Shown: positions 8,791 through 17,648, counted from the first letter of the stretch. The stretch is 64,000 nt of DNA from Pseudomonas sp. NKUCC02_KPG (GCF_019345465.1 NZ_JAHKRC010000019.1:1-64000), one strand, 5' to 3'. Translations and numbers: made by a program. Notes: generated by a model not told the origin, from the letters alone.

Positions 8791-9903
8791 TCAGTCGTTG
8801 AGCAAGCGCCCGTGGCGCAAAGGCTCGCGCCCCGCCACTTTAGCCAGCCAGAAACCGGGTTGGGCATAACGCAGTCGCTCAACGGCAAATAACACGCCGG
8901 AGGTGCCTGCGCATACCGTACTGACCCGGTCAGATAAAGGATCAATCACTTCGAACAGCGGCTCGCCAGTTTCTACCCAGGCGCCCACCGGTCGTAAAAA
9001 ACTCACCACACCGGGGTGCGGCGCAAATAACAGCTCAGTGCCTTCAAACGGCATCCCTTCGCACGTTTCATACTGCGCAGCAGGCCATTGGCCCGTGATC
9101 AGCCCCTGCTCGGCCAGAAACGCCAGAATGCCCTCGGCATAAGCTTCGGCCTCTGGGCGTCCGGTGTCGGCCTGCCCTCCCAGCTCCAGCGTGGTCGACA
9201 TGCAAGCCAAAGGGATCTGCGCGTCGCTGAACTGGCGCTGCAACCGCAACCAGGGCACCGAACAGGCTTCATCGAAGGAACTGCCGCCCGAATCTTCGGC
9301 CAACAGCCCTACACGCACATCCAGCTGCGCAGCCAGAGAACGCCACTGCGGCCAATGCTGAGGCAAGGCGTACATGTGCAGTGCGGCGTCGGTCTCGCAA
9401 TGCAAGTCGAGCACAATGTCAGCACTGCAGGCATAGCTGAGCAACACACGCTGCATACCTTGCAACTGACTGGTCGCAGGGGGCAGTTCAGACAATACAT
9501 CCATCATCGCCTGACGGATCAGTCGGGTGTTGGCGTGGGGGTCATCCCCCAGGCACCCGGCCAGTCTCTGCGCTACCGGCTCGCTCAACTCAACGAAATC
9601 ACGGTTGAAATTCTTGCCGCTGCCAAACTCAAAGCGCCCCTGATGGCTGCCCTGCAGCAATTGGCCAAGCCCCAGGGGATTGGCCACGGGCACCAGCTCG
9701 ATCACACCGTTCAAGGCGCCTTGTGCTTCAAGCTCGGCCAGACGTTTCTTCAGCTCCCAGGCACACCGCATGCCCGGCAGTTCGTCGGCATGCAAGCTGG
9801 CCTGGATATAGGCCTTGCGCTCACCTGCACCGAAACGAAACACCGTCAAGTGGCGCTCAGAACCCAGGGTACTCCACGGCAACACGTGATCAATACGTTC
9901 CAT
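8791..9903 (-). CDS. aotO: Succinylglutamate desuccinylase/aspartoacylase-family protein AotO
   Basis: Protein of 370 residues of the zinc carboxypeptidase-like AstE/AspA group. Zinc-ligand motifs are visible: HADELPG (H-x-x-E) near residue 38 and a later VLDLHCE. The C-terminal part (PVGAWVETGEPLFEVIDP) resembles a lipoyl/biotinyl-like fold found in this subfamily. In P. aeruginosa aotO lies in the arginine transport operon but is reported as not needed for uptake; its substrate is unknown. It lies 3 bases after aotM and 23 before aotP. Confidence 0.88.
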   Translation of the reverse strand: MERIDHVLPWSTLGSERHLTVFRFGAGERKAYIQASLHADELPGMRCAWELKKRLAELEAQGALNGVIELVPVANPLGLGQLLQGSHQGRFEFGSGKNFNRDFVELSEPVAQRLAGCLGDDPHANTRLIRQAMMDVLSELPPATSQLQGMQRVLLSYACSADIVLDLHCETDAALHMYALPQHWPQWRSLAAQLDVRVGLLAEDSGGSSFDEACSVPWLRLQRQFSDAQIPLACMSTTLELGGQADTGRPEAEAYAEGILAFLAEQGLITGQWPAAQYETCEGMPFEGTELLFAPHPGVVSFLRPVGAWVETGEPLFEVIDPLSDRVSTVCAGTSGVLFAVERLRYAQPGFWLAKVAGREPLRHGRLLND

Positions 9904-9906
9904 GGG

Positions 9907-10605
9907 TCAGGCCTTGCGCGGGGCCATGTAGCCCAGCCAGCGGCGCTCGGCCAGTTTGAACAGGCGCACCAGAATGAAGGTCAGGCACAGGTAGAAAGCA
10001 CCTGCCGTGATGTAGGCCTCAAACGGCAAGTAGTACTGCGCATTGACGGTACGTGCAGCGCCCGTAATGTCGATGAGGGTCACGATGGAGGCCAGACTGG
10101 TGGTCTGCAACATCATGATCACTTCGTTGCTGTATTGCGGCAGCGCCCGGCGCATGGCCGACGGCAGCAAAATACGGCGGTACATTTTGGACCGCGACAT
10201 CCCCATGGCCTTGGCCGCCTCAATCTCGCCATTAGGCGTGGCCCTGAGGCTACCGGCAATGATTTCTGCAGTATAGGCGCTGGTGTTGATAGCAAACGCC
10301 AGGCATGCGCAGAAGGTTGCGCTGGACAGCAGTGGCCACATGAAGCTGTCACGAATGACTTCGAATTGGGCCAGGCCGTAGTAGATCAAAAACAGCTGTA
10401 CCAGCATCGGCGTGCCGCGAATCACGTAGGTAAACAGCCAGGCCGGGAAGTTGACCCACGCCTGCTTGGAAACCCGCATCAGCCCCAGTGGCACTGCTGC
10501 GAGCAGACCGAAAAAGAGTGAAATGCCCAGCAATTTCACGGTTTCCAGCAACCCGCTCAAGTACAGCGGCATGCTGGCCCAGATGACGTTGTAGTCAAAG
10601 ATCAT
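9907..10605 (-). CDS. aotM: Arginine/ornithine ABC transporter permease AotM
   Basis: Inner-membrane permease of 232 residues of the HisM/GlnP type. Several membrane segments are visible, starting with LSGLLETVKLLGISLFFGLL, and the cytoplasmic EAA loop is EIEAAKAMGMSRSKMYRRIL. It pairs with AotQ as the heteromeric channel of the arginine/ornithine importer. The start overlaps the end of aotQ by four bases, typical of translational coupling. Confidence 0.93.
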   Translation of the reverse strand: MIFDYNVIWASMPLYLSGLLETVKLLGISLFFGLLAAVPLGLMRVSKQAWVNFPAWLFTYVIRGTPMLVQLFLIYYGLAQFEVIRDSFMWPLLSSATFCACLAFAINTSAYTAEIIAGSLRATPNGEIEAAKAMGMSRSKMYRRILLPSAMRRALPQYSNEVIMMLQTTSLASIVTLIDITGAARTVNAQYYLPFEAYITAGAFYLCLTFILVRLFKLAERRWLGYMAPRKA

Positions 10606-11291
10606 AGCTCAGCCGCCCTTACGCCTACCGAGTAGCGCTTCTCAAGTTGTCGCAACGCCAGCAGCGAAACACTGGTCAACACCAGATACATCGCTGCTAC
10701 GGCCAGGAAGAAGGTGAACGGCTCGCGGGTGGCATCAGCCGCCTGCTTGGCCTTGAACATCATGTCTTGCAAGCCGACCACCGAAATCAGGGCCGTGGCT
10801 TTGGTCAATACCAGCCAGTTATTGGTAAAGCCCGGAATCGCCAGGCGAATCATCTGCGGCACCAATACCCGGAAAAACACCTGAAACGAACTCATGCCAT
10901 ACGCCATGCCGGCCTCAGCCTGCCCCTTGGGGATGGCCATGAACGCACCACGAAAGGTTTCGGACAGGTAGGCACCGAAAATGAAGCCCAGGGTGCCGAT
11001 ACCGGCCGCCAGCGGATTCAAGTCGATATAGTCGTCGTAGCCCAGCATCGGCGCCACGCGATTGAGCAAATCCTGGCCACCGTAAAAAATCAGCAAAATC
11101 AGCACCAGATCGGGAATCCCGCGGATTACCGTCGAATACAGATCGCCCATCCAGGCCAGCCAGCGTACCGGCGACAAGCGTAACGAAACACCGATCAGAC
11201 CTAGAACAATGGCCAGGGCCATGGACGACAAGGCGAGCTGAAGCGTCAGCCAAGCGCCATCGAGGATGACAGCCCCGTAGCCTTTCAACAT
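10602..11291 (-). CDS. aotQ: Arginine/ornithine ABC transporter permease AotQ
   Basis: Inner-membrane permease of 229 residues of the HisQ type, with N-terminal membrane segment LDGAWLTLQLALSSMALAIV and the EAA-like loop QAEAGMAYGMSSFQVFFRVL. It forms the channel with AotM. It follows aotJ by 91 bases, a gap common between a binding protein and its permease genes, and overlaps aotM by four bases. Confidence 0.93.
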   Translation of the reverse strand: MLKGYGAVILDGAWLTLQLALSSMALAIVLGLIGVSLRLSPVRWLAWMGDLYSTVIRGIPDLVLILLIFYGGQDLLNRVAPMLGYDDYIDLNPLAAGIGTLGFIFGAYLSETFRGAFMAIPKGQAEAGMAYGMSSFQVFFRVLVPQMIRLAIPGFTNNWLVLTKATALISVVGLQDMMFKAKQAADATREPFTFFLAVAAMYLVLTSVSLLALRQLEKRYSVGVRAAEL

Positions 11292-11382
11292 GATTCAGGT
11301 CCTCAGAAATGGGGATGAAAAAATGGCGCAAACTTCAGAGAATCTGTTGCTTGCGCCATTTCGGACTTACCGCTGCGATGTA

Positions 11383-12156
11383 TTACTGACCGTAAATATC
11401 GAAGTTGAAGTATTTGTCCTGGATTTGCTTGTACTTGCCGTTTTCACGGATAGCGGTAATTGCAGTGTTGATCTTGTCTTTGAGGGCATCGCCCTTGCGC
11501 ACTGCGATACCTACGCCGTCACCAAAATATTTGACGTCGGTGAATGCCGGACCCGCAAATGCATAGCCTTTACCCGCCGGGGTTTTCAGGAAACCGTCTT
11601 CGAGCAGGGTGGCGTCTGCAACGGTGCCATCAAGGCGGCCCGCTTCAACGTCCAGATAGATTTCGTTCTGCGAACCGTAAGGAACAACGGTTGCACCTTT
11701 AGGCGCCAGAACTTCCTTGGCGAAACGGTCGTGGATCGAACCGCGCTGTACGCCGATTTTCTTGCCCTTGAGCTCTTCAAGGTTATCGCCGACCACAGTG
11801 CCTTCCTTCATCACCAGACGTGCCGGAGTGAGGTAGTACTTGTTGGTGAAATCAACCGACTTTTTGCGGTCTTCGGTAATCGACATCGAGGACAGGATGG
11901 CATCGATCTTGCGCACTTTCAGCGCAGGGATCAGACCGTCGAATTCTTGTTCGACCCACACACACTTGACCTGCATCTGCTCGCACAGAGCATTACCGAT
12001 GTCGTAGTCAAAACCCACGATACTGCCATCCGGGGCCTTGGAGGCGAACGGAGGGTACGCCGCTTCAATACCAATCTTCAGAGGTTTATCAGCAGCAAAA
12101 GCCTGCAGGGACAGCACGGACAGTGCCAGGGCGCCAAGAAGCACGAGTTTCTTCAT
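11383..12156 (-). CDS. aotJ: Arginine/ornithine periplasmic binding protein
   Basis: Type 2 periplasmic solute-binding protein of 257 residues. A clear signal peptide (MKKLVLLGALALSVLSLQAFA, cleaved before ADKPL) is followed by the family signature GFDYDIGNALCEQMQVKC. It captures arginine and ornithine for AotQMP. It is the first gene of the operon; an ArgR half-site match lies about 160-180 bases upstream of its ATG, so arginine induction of the whole aotJQMOP-argR operon is likely. Confidence 0.93.
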   Translation of the reverse strand: MKKLVLLGALALSVLSLQAFAADKPLKIGIEAAYPPFASKAPDGSIVGFDYDIGNALCEQMQVKCVWVEQEFDGLIPALKVRKIDAILSSMSITEDRKKSVDFTNKYYLTPARLVMKEGTVVGDNLEELKGKKIGVQRGSIHDRFAKEVLAPKGATVVPYGSQNEIYLDVEAGRLDGTVADATLLEDGFLKTPAGKGYAFAGPAFTDVKYFGDGVGIAVRKGDALKDKINTAITAIRENGKYKQIQDKYFNFDIYGQ

Positions 12157-12317
12157 CTTAGGACTCCATCGGTAAAGGGCAATAAATGCAGAGTGAGCCT
12201 AGGCCCAATATGCGGAGGTTAAACCGGGAATGCGGCGCCACGTCCTACTGGCGTTGCACTGGGATCAGCACAACAACGACGAGCGAGTGATCGGCATTCT
12301 AACGACAGGCTTCAAGC

Positions 12318-12338
12318 CGTAATTTCTTCAATGCGACA
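12318..12338 (-). promoter_or_regulatory. Candidate ArgR half-site upstream of aotJ
   Basis: On the minus strand the sequence from 12338 reads TGTCGC-ATTGAAGA-AA-TTACG, a full match to TGTCGC-N8-AA-N5. A weaker second copy (TGTCGT) starts at 12307. This fits known ArgR autoregulation of the aot-argR operon in P. aeruginosa. Confidence 0.55.
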
Positions 12339-12633
12339 ACTAATTACAGATGCACCGAAAAAGGCGACCATAGGCATTGACAGCTCTCCAAAATAATGCA
12401 AGAGCAAAAGATGTAGAACCTATATGAGTTGCAAATAGCGGGCCTATTATTCGCAAACCCTTCTATTCCGGCAAGTGTAGCGTTTCATCTTATTTTATGA
12501 CGGGCTGAAAAGGGCTCTAAATCAGTGCTTTGGGTATCGCAAAGCCCCACCTTGGAGCAGCCGGTTACACATTCGGTAACACTGAGGGCCTACACCTACA
12601 GGAGCAACCGTCTTACTGGCCCTAAATGCCCCT

Positions 12634-12719
12634 GTGGGAGCGGGCTTGCTCGCGATACAGGCGATGCGGTGTGCCAGACAAACCGAACTGCTGCCATCGC
12701 GAGCAAGCCCGCTCCCACT
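12634..12719. repeat. REPIN (inverted pair of REP elements)
   Basis: Two inverted copies of the REP core (tgggagcgggcttgctcgcg at 12635-12654, its complement ending at 12717) separated by about 45 bases. This is the typical REPIN arrangement of fluorescens-group Pseudomonas, non-coding and located between acsA and aotJ. Confidence 0.85.
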
Positions 12720-12737
12720 GCAGATTCCAGGCCACCA

Positions 12738-12773
12738 TAAAAAAGCCCCGCCAGGCAACGCCGGACGGGGCTC
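12738..12773 (-). terminator. Rho-independent terminator of acsA
   Basis: On the minus strand a hairpin AGCCCCG...CGGGGCT (12744-12750 with 12766-12772) is followed by six T. It lies 19 bases after the acsA stop. Confidence 0.85.
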
Positions 12774-12791
12774 GATGACACTCAGCACGTG

Positions 12792-14747
12792 TTATGCGAC
12801 TTTCATGCCTTTGTGGGTTTCAATCAAGTGCTGCACCACACCCGGGTCAGCCAGGGTAGAGATATCACCCAGACCATCGTATTCACCGGTGGCAATCTTG
12901 CGCAAAATGCGGCGCATGATTTTGCCCGAGCGGGTTTTCGGCAGCCCCGGTGCCCACTGGATGACATCCGGCGAGGCGATCGGGCCGATCTCCTTGCGCA
13001 CCCAGTTTTTCAACTCAAGGCGCAGCGCTTCACTCGGCTCTTCGCCACCATTGAGCGTGACGTAGACATAGATCCCCTGCCCCTTGATGTCATGCGGCAC
13101 GCCGACAACTGCGGCCTCGGCAACTTTAGGGTGCGCCACCATCGCGCTTTCGATTTCGGCGGTACCCATCCGGTGGCCGGACACGTTGAGCACGTCATCC
13201 ACGCGACCCGTGATCCAGTAGTAGCCATCCTCATCGCGACGCGCGCCGTCACCGGTGAAGTACATGCCACGGAAGGTCTTGAAGTAGGTATCGACGAAAC
13301 GGTCGTGATCGCCATACAGGGTCCGCGCCTGCCCCGGCCACGAATCCAGAATCACCAGGTTGCCTTCGGCAGCCCCTTCTATAAGGTTACCCAGGTTATC
13401 CACCAGCCCCGGCACCACGCCGAAGAACGGACGCGCCGCAGAGCCAGGCTTGAGTGCGTGCGCCCCCGGCAGCGGGCTCATCATGCAAGCACCAGTCTCG
13501 GTCTGCCACCAGGTATCCACGATCGGGCAACGCTCCTTGCCCACGGTTGTGTAGTACCAGTTCCAGGCCTCAGGGTTAATCGGTTCGCCCACCGAACCCA
13601 GCAAACGCAAGCTGGAGCCATCGGCATCCTTAACCGCAGCCTGACCTTCAGCCATCATGGCGCGAATGGCGGTTGGCGCGGTGTAGAGAATGTTGACCTT
13701 GTGCTTGTCGACAATTTTCGACACGCGGGTGATGTCCGGATAGTTCGGCACACCTTCAAACAACAGGGTGGTCGCGCCATTGGCCAACGGCCCGTAGACA
13801 ATATAGGTGTGACCGGTCACCCAGCCCACATCGGCCGTGCACCAGTAAATCTCGCCAGGACGGTAATCGAACACGCGCTCGTGGGTCAGTGCCGCATAGA
13901 GCAGATAGCCGCCCGTGGTGTGCTGAACGCCCTTGGGCTTGCCGGTTGAGCCAGAGGTATACAGGATGAACAGGGCTTCTTCGGCCCCCATTTCTTTCGG
14001 AGCGCAGTGCTTCGAAGCAACGGCCATCAAGTCGTGGTACCAGATGTCACGGTGCTTGTACCAGGCGATGTCGCCACCGGTACGCTTGAACACAATGATC
14101 TTCTGCACACTGGAAGTGTCCGGGTTGGTCAATGCCACATCGACATTGGCCTTGAGCGCTGTGCGCTTGCCACCACGCAGACCTTCGTCAGCGGTAATGA
14201 CCACCTTGGATTTGCAATCGATGATCCGTCCGGCCAGTGCCTCAGGCGAGAAACCACCAAACACCACGGAGTGAATCGCGCCGATCCGGGTACAGGCCAG
14301 CATGGCGACTACGGCTTCAGGCACCATCGGCATATAGATAGTAACGACATCACCACGGTGCACATCCTGACCGCGCAGGGCGTTGGCCAGCTTGCACACT
14401 TCTTCGTGCAGTTCGCGGTAGGTGATGTTGCGCTGTTCGGAAGGGTCATCCCCTTCCCAGATGATAGCGACCTGATCGCCGCGCTCGGCAAGGTGGCGAT
14501 CCAGGCAGTTGTAGGAAACGTTGAGCGTGCCATCTGCAAACCATTTGATGTCGACATGATGGTCGTCGAAGGACGTCTGCTTGACGGTAGTAAAAGGCTT
14601 GATCCAGTCGAGACGCTTTGCTTGTTCGCGCCAGAAGCCATCCGGGTTGACGACGGACTGCTGGTACATCGCCTTGTAGGTCGCCTCGTCAGTCAGCGTG
14701 TTGGCAGCGACTTCAGGGCGTACGGGATACAGGGAAGCGGCACTCAT
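12792..14747 (-). CDS. acsA: Acetyl-CoA synthetase
   Basis: AMP-forming acetate-CoA ligase of 651 residues, the standard length. It shows the AMP-binding motif LYTSGSTGKPKG, the YWCTADVGWVTGH segment, and the C-terminal PKTRSGKIMRRIL with the lysine known to be acetylated for control in this family. It converts acetate, ATP and CoA to acetyl-CoA. Location beside aotJ is as in P. aeruginosa. It has its own terminator. Confidence 0.95.
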   Translation of the reverse strand: MSAASLYPVRPEVAANTLTDEATYKAMYQQSVVNPDGFWREQAKRLDWIKPFTTVKQTSFDDHHVDIKWFADGTLNVSYNCLDRHLAERGDQVAIIWEGDDPSEQRNITYRELHEEVCKLANALRGQDVHRGDVVTIYMPMVPEAVVAMLACTRIGAIHSVVFGGFSPEALAGRIIDCKSKVVITADEGLRGGKRTALKANVDVALTNPDTSSVQKIIVFKRTGGDIAWYKHRDIWYHDLMAVASKHCAPKEMGAEEALFILYTSGSTGKPKGVQHTTGGYLLYAALTHERVFDYRPGEIYWCTADVGWVTGHTYIVYGPLANGATTLLFEGVPNYPDITRVSKIVDKHKVNILYTAPTAIRAMMAEGQAAVKDADGSSLRLLGSVGEPINPEAWNWYYTTVGKERCPIVDTWWQTETGACMMSPLPGAHALKPGSAARPFFGVVPGLVDNLGNLIEGAAEGNLVILDSWPGQARTLYGDHDRFVDTYFKTFRGMYFTGDGARRDEDGYYWITGRVDDVLNVSGHRMGTAEIESAMVAHPKVAEAAVVGVPHDIKGQGIYVYVTLNGGEEPSEALRLELKNWVRKEIGPIASPDVIQWAPGLPKTRSGKIMRRILRKIATGEYDGLGDISTLADPGVVQHLIETHKGMKVA

Positions 14748-15162
14748 GTTTCATACCTCAATGCTTGTAGTTGTTGTTTTATGACCCTGTTTTAGCCGGG
14801 CCAAGCCGTGAGATCCATTCGACGTTGGTAGTAAGAAACACGCAAAAAAACTATGGTTTTCCTGCGCAAGGCTCAAGCACAGTACTTACAGCCCGTTACG
14901 GCTGGGTGCCCACCTTGCAAACGTCCAAAACCAACCCTGTTTTCGACGATTGTTGCAGAAACTGTCAACAGTCTTTATCAAAACCCCCTCTATATGCCCG
15001 TGCGGCGCAGGCCTAAAATTCATCTCGCCAACCAAGGCACCGCGATTAACCCAAGTTACAGCCCCCACGAAGGCAAGTTTAGTCGCTCTTCATCACTCAG
15101 TTTCACACACAGCCTCATAAGGGCTGTGTGACCCCACTCGACCTAAAACAGGTAATTTCGAA
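14748..15162. other. Intergenic region upstream of acsA and the DUF2790 gene
   Basis: Divergent promoter region; no gene seen. An inverted repeat CACACAGCC-N7-GGCTGTGTG occupies 15106-15130, 33 bases before the DUF2790 start, and could be a leader hairpin or an operator. It lacks a following T run, so it is not a standard terminator. Confidence 0.6.
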
Positions 15163-15426
15163 ATGAAAGCGTTGTTAGTTCTGGCTCTGAGCAGTGTGTG
15201 TTTAACCGCCATGGCGGATGAAACAAGCACACAGGCTACGCACCAGCAACCTGCCGTTGAACAGTATTCCTACTCTTCCGAACTGGACATTGCCAAAGTG
15301 ATTTCCATGAGCGAAATCCCCAGCGTCTGCGAAGTCGTACCGGCGCAAATGGTCTACGAAGACTCCCAGGGCATGCAGCACACCCTCGAATACCGCGTGA
15401 TGGGTAACGGTTGTTCCAACGGCTGA
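15163..15426 (+). CDS. DUF2790 secreted small protein
   Basis: Protein of 87 residues with signal peptide MKALLVLALSSVCLTAMA and a mature part with two cysteines (SVCEVVP and GNGCSNG) that could form a disulfide in the periplasm. The pattern YSSELDIAKVISMSEIPSVCEVVPA is that of the Pseudomonas DUF2790 family, small periplasmic proteins of unknown function (segment named by its ends only: YSSELDIAKV to PSVCEVVPA). An inverted repeat lies just upstream. The next gene is also a small secreted protein, but 143 bases away. Confidence 0.8.
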   Translation: MKALLVLALSSVCLTAMADETSTQATHQQPAVEQYSYSSELDIAKVISMSEIPSVCEVVPAQMVYEDSQGMQHTLEYRVMGNGCSNG

Positions 15427-15569
15427 TTCATCGCACCCGGTTTATTAAAGCGTTAATCAACTTACTTATATAAGCGATCCCTCGCGGCACTTAATTGCAA
15501 CTTTCAACGCAACTTATATCGCCCTTGAACAGTTGTGCGCCTGCGCCTGTATCGCACGGGAATTATTAA

Positions 15570-15827
15570 ATGAAACGCTCCTTGATAGTGGCTTTTAGTT
15601 TGTCAGTTCTGGCCAGCGCAGCGTTTGCCGCTGACGGTTATGACCGCACTCACGCAGCCAGCTTTACAGAAGACGGCTACAACAGCACACGCTCGGCCAG
15701 CTTTGCAGAAGACGGTTACGACAGCACACGCTCGGCCAGCTTTGCCGAAGATGGCTATGACAACACCCGCTCGGCAGGTTTTGCCGAAGATGGTTATGAC
15801 CGTACCAACGGCCATCGCCTCAGCTGA
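15570..15827 (+). CDS. Secreted protein made of five 13-residue tandem repeats
   Basis: Protein of 85 residues: a signal peptide MKRSLIVAFSLSVLASAAFA (20 residues), then a mature part of exactly 65 residues built from five 13-residue units: ADGYDRTHAASFT, EDGYNSTRSASFA, EDGYDSTRSASFA, EDGYDNTRSAGFA, EDGYDRTNGHRLS. The DNA repeat unit is 39 bases. The repeats are rich in Asp, Tyr, Ser and Thr and contain no Cys. I do not recognise a function; secreted or periplasmic location follows from the signal peptide. Repeat number may vary between strains. Confidence 0.75.
   Translation: MKRSLIVAFSLSVLASAAFAADGYDRTHAASFTEDGYNSTRSASFAEDGYDSTRSASFAEDGYDNTRSAGFAEDGYDRTNGHRLS
15630..15824 (+). repeat. 39-base tandem repeat, five copies, inside a coding sequence
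   Basis: Five in-frame units of 39 bases. Units 2 and 3 are nearly identical at the DNA level (GAAGACGGCTACAACAGCAC versus GAAGACGGTTACGACAGCAC); unit 1 and unit 5 have diverged ends. A minisatellite of this kind can expand or contract by slippage without a frame change. Confidence 0.85.
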
Positions 15828-16331
15828 CACCGCATCGACTTAACGCCCGGTTTCGGCCGGGCTTGATCCTGCCTCGCACCAAAACCCGACTCATTCCCCC
15901 TCTAGCCACAGGTCATTCGACCTCTTGGCCCCATGACAAAAAAACTTCTGCTCCTGTAAACCCTCGCCCAGCCCCAGCCTTCCTTAAGCCCAGGATAAAT
16001 TTAGGGCGTTTCGTCGCATCCCCGGAAAAAAAACTGGCTGAAATACCTTGTGCAAAAGCCGTATACTGCGGCCATCAAAAAGGCTTGATATATCCCCTTG
16101 GCGGGCTGTAAATCCACGCTGCTACGGCCTCAAGGCCCAGGGTGAGTGCAGGTAAAACCTCCTCCCCTGAGCGACAGCGGTACAAGCCAACGTACACATT
16201 CATGTTTTTGCGTGAGCACAACGCTACTGCAAGCAACATTTCTTAGATCCAAGTGGCCTATGGCCGTGTAAAAACCAAACCATCAGTGTTTTCACACAGC
16301 CAACAGGCCCTCACGCAGGAGACGATACGTC
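15828..16331. other. Intergenic region and long leader upstream of nrdB
   Basis: No gene seen. A weak hairpin (GCCCGG-tttc-GGCCGGGC, about 15845-15862) lies after the repeat protein. A possible promoter at 16038-16067 would give nrdB a leader of about 260 bases. I looked for NrdR boxes and a cobalamin riboswitch and found no convincing match. Confidence 0.5.
16038..16067 (+). promoter_or_regulatory. Possible sigma-70 promoter of nrdB
   Basis: CTGAAA (16038-16043) and TATACT (16062-16067) are 18 bases apart, resembling -35 and -10 boxes. Only a sequence match; the distance to the nrdB ATG is about 265 bases. Confidence 0.35.
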
Positions 16332-17582
16332 ATGCTGAGCTGGGACGAATTCGACAAAGAAGACGAAGGCGAAGTCGCTGTTAAAGGCGCCAACGCAGGC
16401 CACGCAACCGAAGCCAACATGGACCGCCTCGACGCCGCCGGCGGCGTAGCAGCCCAGGAAGCCCGTGCAGTGACCGCCAGCGACTCGGCCGCGATCATTC
16501 GCGCCAAGGCTGCCCTGGACAACCTCGACATCGCTGAAGGTCTGGCCGAACTCGAAGGCGCTTCCGCCCGTGTTGCGGTTGACGAAAAGATGATGATCAA
16601 CTGCCGCGCCGACCTCAACCAGCTCGTGCCGTTCAAGTACGACTGGGCCTGGCAGAAGTACCTGGACGGTTGCGCAAACCACTGGATGCCGCAAGAAGTC
16701 AACATGACCGCCGACATCGCCCTCTGGAAAAACCCGGAAGGCCTGACCGACGACGAGCGCCGCATCGTGATGCGCAACCTGGGCTTCTTCTCCACCGCCG
16801 ACTCCCTGGTTGCCAACAACCTGGTGCTGGCCGTGTACCGCCTGATCACCAACCCTGAATGCCGCCAGTACATCCTGCGCCAGGCATTCGAAGAGGCGAT
16901 CCACACCCACGCCTACCAGTACTGCATCGAATCGCTGGCCATGGATGAAGGCGAGATCTTCAACATGTACCACGAGATCCCGTCGGTCGCTAAAAAAGCC
17001 ACCTGGGGCCTCAAATACACCCGTTCGATCTCCGATCCGAAGTTCGAAACCGGCACCGTTGAGACCGATAAAGAGCTGCTGCGCAACCTGATCGCCTACT
17101 ACTGCGTTCTGGAAGGCATCTTCTTCTATTGCGGCTTTACCCAGATCCTGTCGATGGGCCGTCGCAACAAAATGACCGGTGTCGCCGAGCAGTTCCAATA
17201 CATCCTGCGCGACGAATCCATGCACCTGAACTTCGGCATCGATGTGATCAACCAGATCAAAATCGAAAACCCGCATCTGTGGGACGCTGAAATGAAGGAA
17301 GAAGCTTCGCAGATGATCCTGCAAGGCACCCAACTGGAAATCGAATACGCTCGCGACACCATGCCGCGCGGCGTACTGGGCATGAACGCCGCGATGATGG
17401 AGGACTACCTCAAATTCATCGCCAACCGCCGCCTGTCGCAAATCGGCCTGAAAGAAGAATACCCGGGCACGACCAACCCGTTCCCATGGATGAGCGAAAT
17501 CATGGACTTGAAGAAAGAGAAAAATTTCTTCGAAACGCGGGTAATTGAATACCAAACCGGTGGTGCATTGAGCTGGGATTGA
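16332..17582 (+). CDS. nrdB: Ribonucleoside-diphosphate reductase class Ia, beta subunit
   Basis: Protein of 416 residues carrying the diferric/tyrosyl radical centre that drives ribonucleotide reduction by NrdA. The metal-ligand helices are visible as EEAIHTHAYQYCIES and RDESMHLNF, with a first carboxylate in NLGFFSTADSLVANN. The C terminus YQTGGALSWD is the tail that docks on the large subunit. A ribosome site GGAGACG precedes the ATG. nrdA, normally the upstream partner, is not within the 16 kb to the left, so the two genes are separated here. A strong terminator follows. Confidence 0.95.
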   Translation: MLSWDEFDKEDEGEVAVKGANAGHATEANMDRLDAAGGVAAQEARAVTASDSAAIIRAKAALDNLDIAEGLAELEGASARVAVDEKMMINCRADLNQLVPFKYDWAWQKYLDGCANHWMPQEVNMTADIALWKNPEGLTDDERRIVMRNLGFFSTADSLVANNLVLAVYRLITNPECRQYILRQAFEEAIHTHAYQYCIESLAMDEGEIFNMYHEIPSVAKKATWGLKYTRSISDPKFETGTVETDKELLRNLIAYYCVLEGIFFYCGFTQILSMGRRNKMTGVAEQFQYILRDESMHLNFGIDVINQIKIENPHLWDAEMKEEASQMILQGTQLEIEYARDTMPRGVLGMNAAMMEDYLKFIANRRLSQIGLKEEYPGTTNPFPWMSEIMDLKKEKNFFETRVIEYQTGGALSWD

Positions 17583-17620
17583 TACGAGGCTTGAGTTAAG
17601 CCATACGTAGCAAACAAGAA

Positions 17621-17648
17621 GGGCCAACGATTGTTGGCCCTTTTTTTT
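17621..17648 (+). terminator. Rho-independent terminator of nrdB
   Basis: Perfect stem GGGCCAAC-GATT-GTTGGCCC followed by eight T, 38 bases after the nrdB stop. Confidence 0.92.

Larger units (their letters stand above)
12157..12791. other. Intergenic region between aotJ and acsA
   Basis: No gene seen. It contains the aotJ promoter side with one ArgR half-site match, a REPIN at 12634-12719 and the acsA terminator at 12738-12773. The stretch 12340-12530 is relatively A/T-rich and otherwise featureless. Confidence 0.7.

Noticed and set aside
9088..10521. Plus-strand open frame of 477 codons opposite aotO and aotM
   Set aside because: Antisense shadow of two recognisable genes; translation rich in Gln, His and Arg.
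15863..16111. Plus-strand frame of 82 codons before nrdB
   Set aside because: Runs through the likely nrdB promoter, no ribosome site, Pro/Lys-rich without pattern.
16075..16331. Possible riboswitch or NrdR boxes in the nrdB leader
   Set aside because: Only one loose NrdR-like A/T patch (TTGATATATCC) and no cobalamin-riboswitch core; not enough to call.
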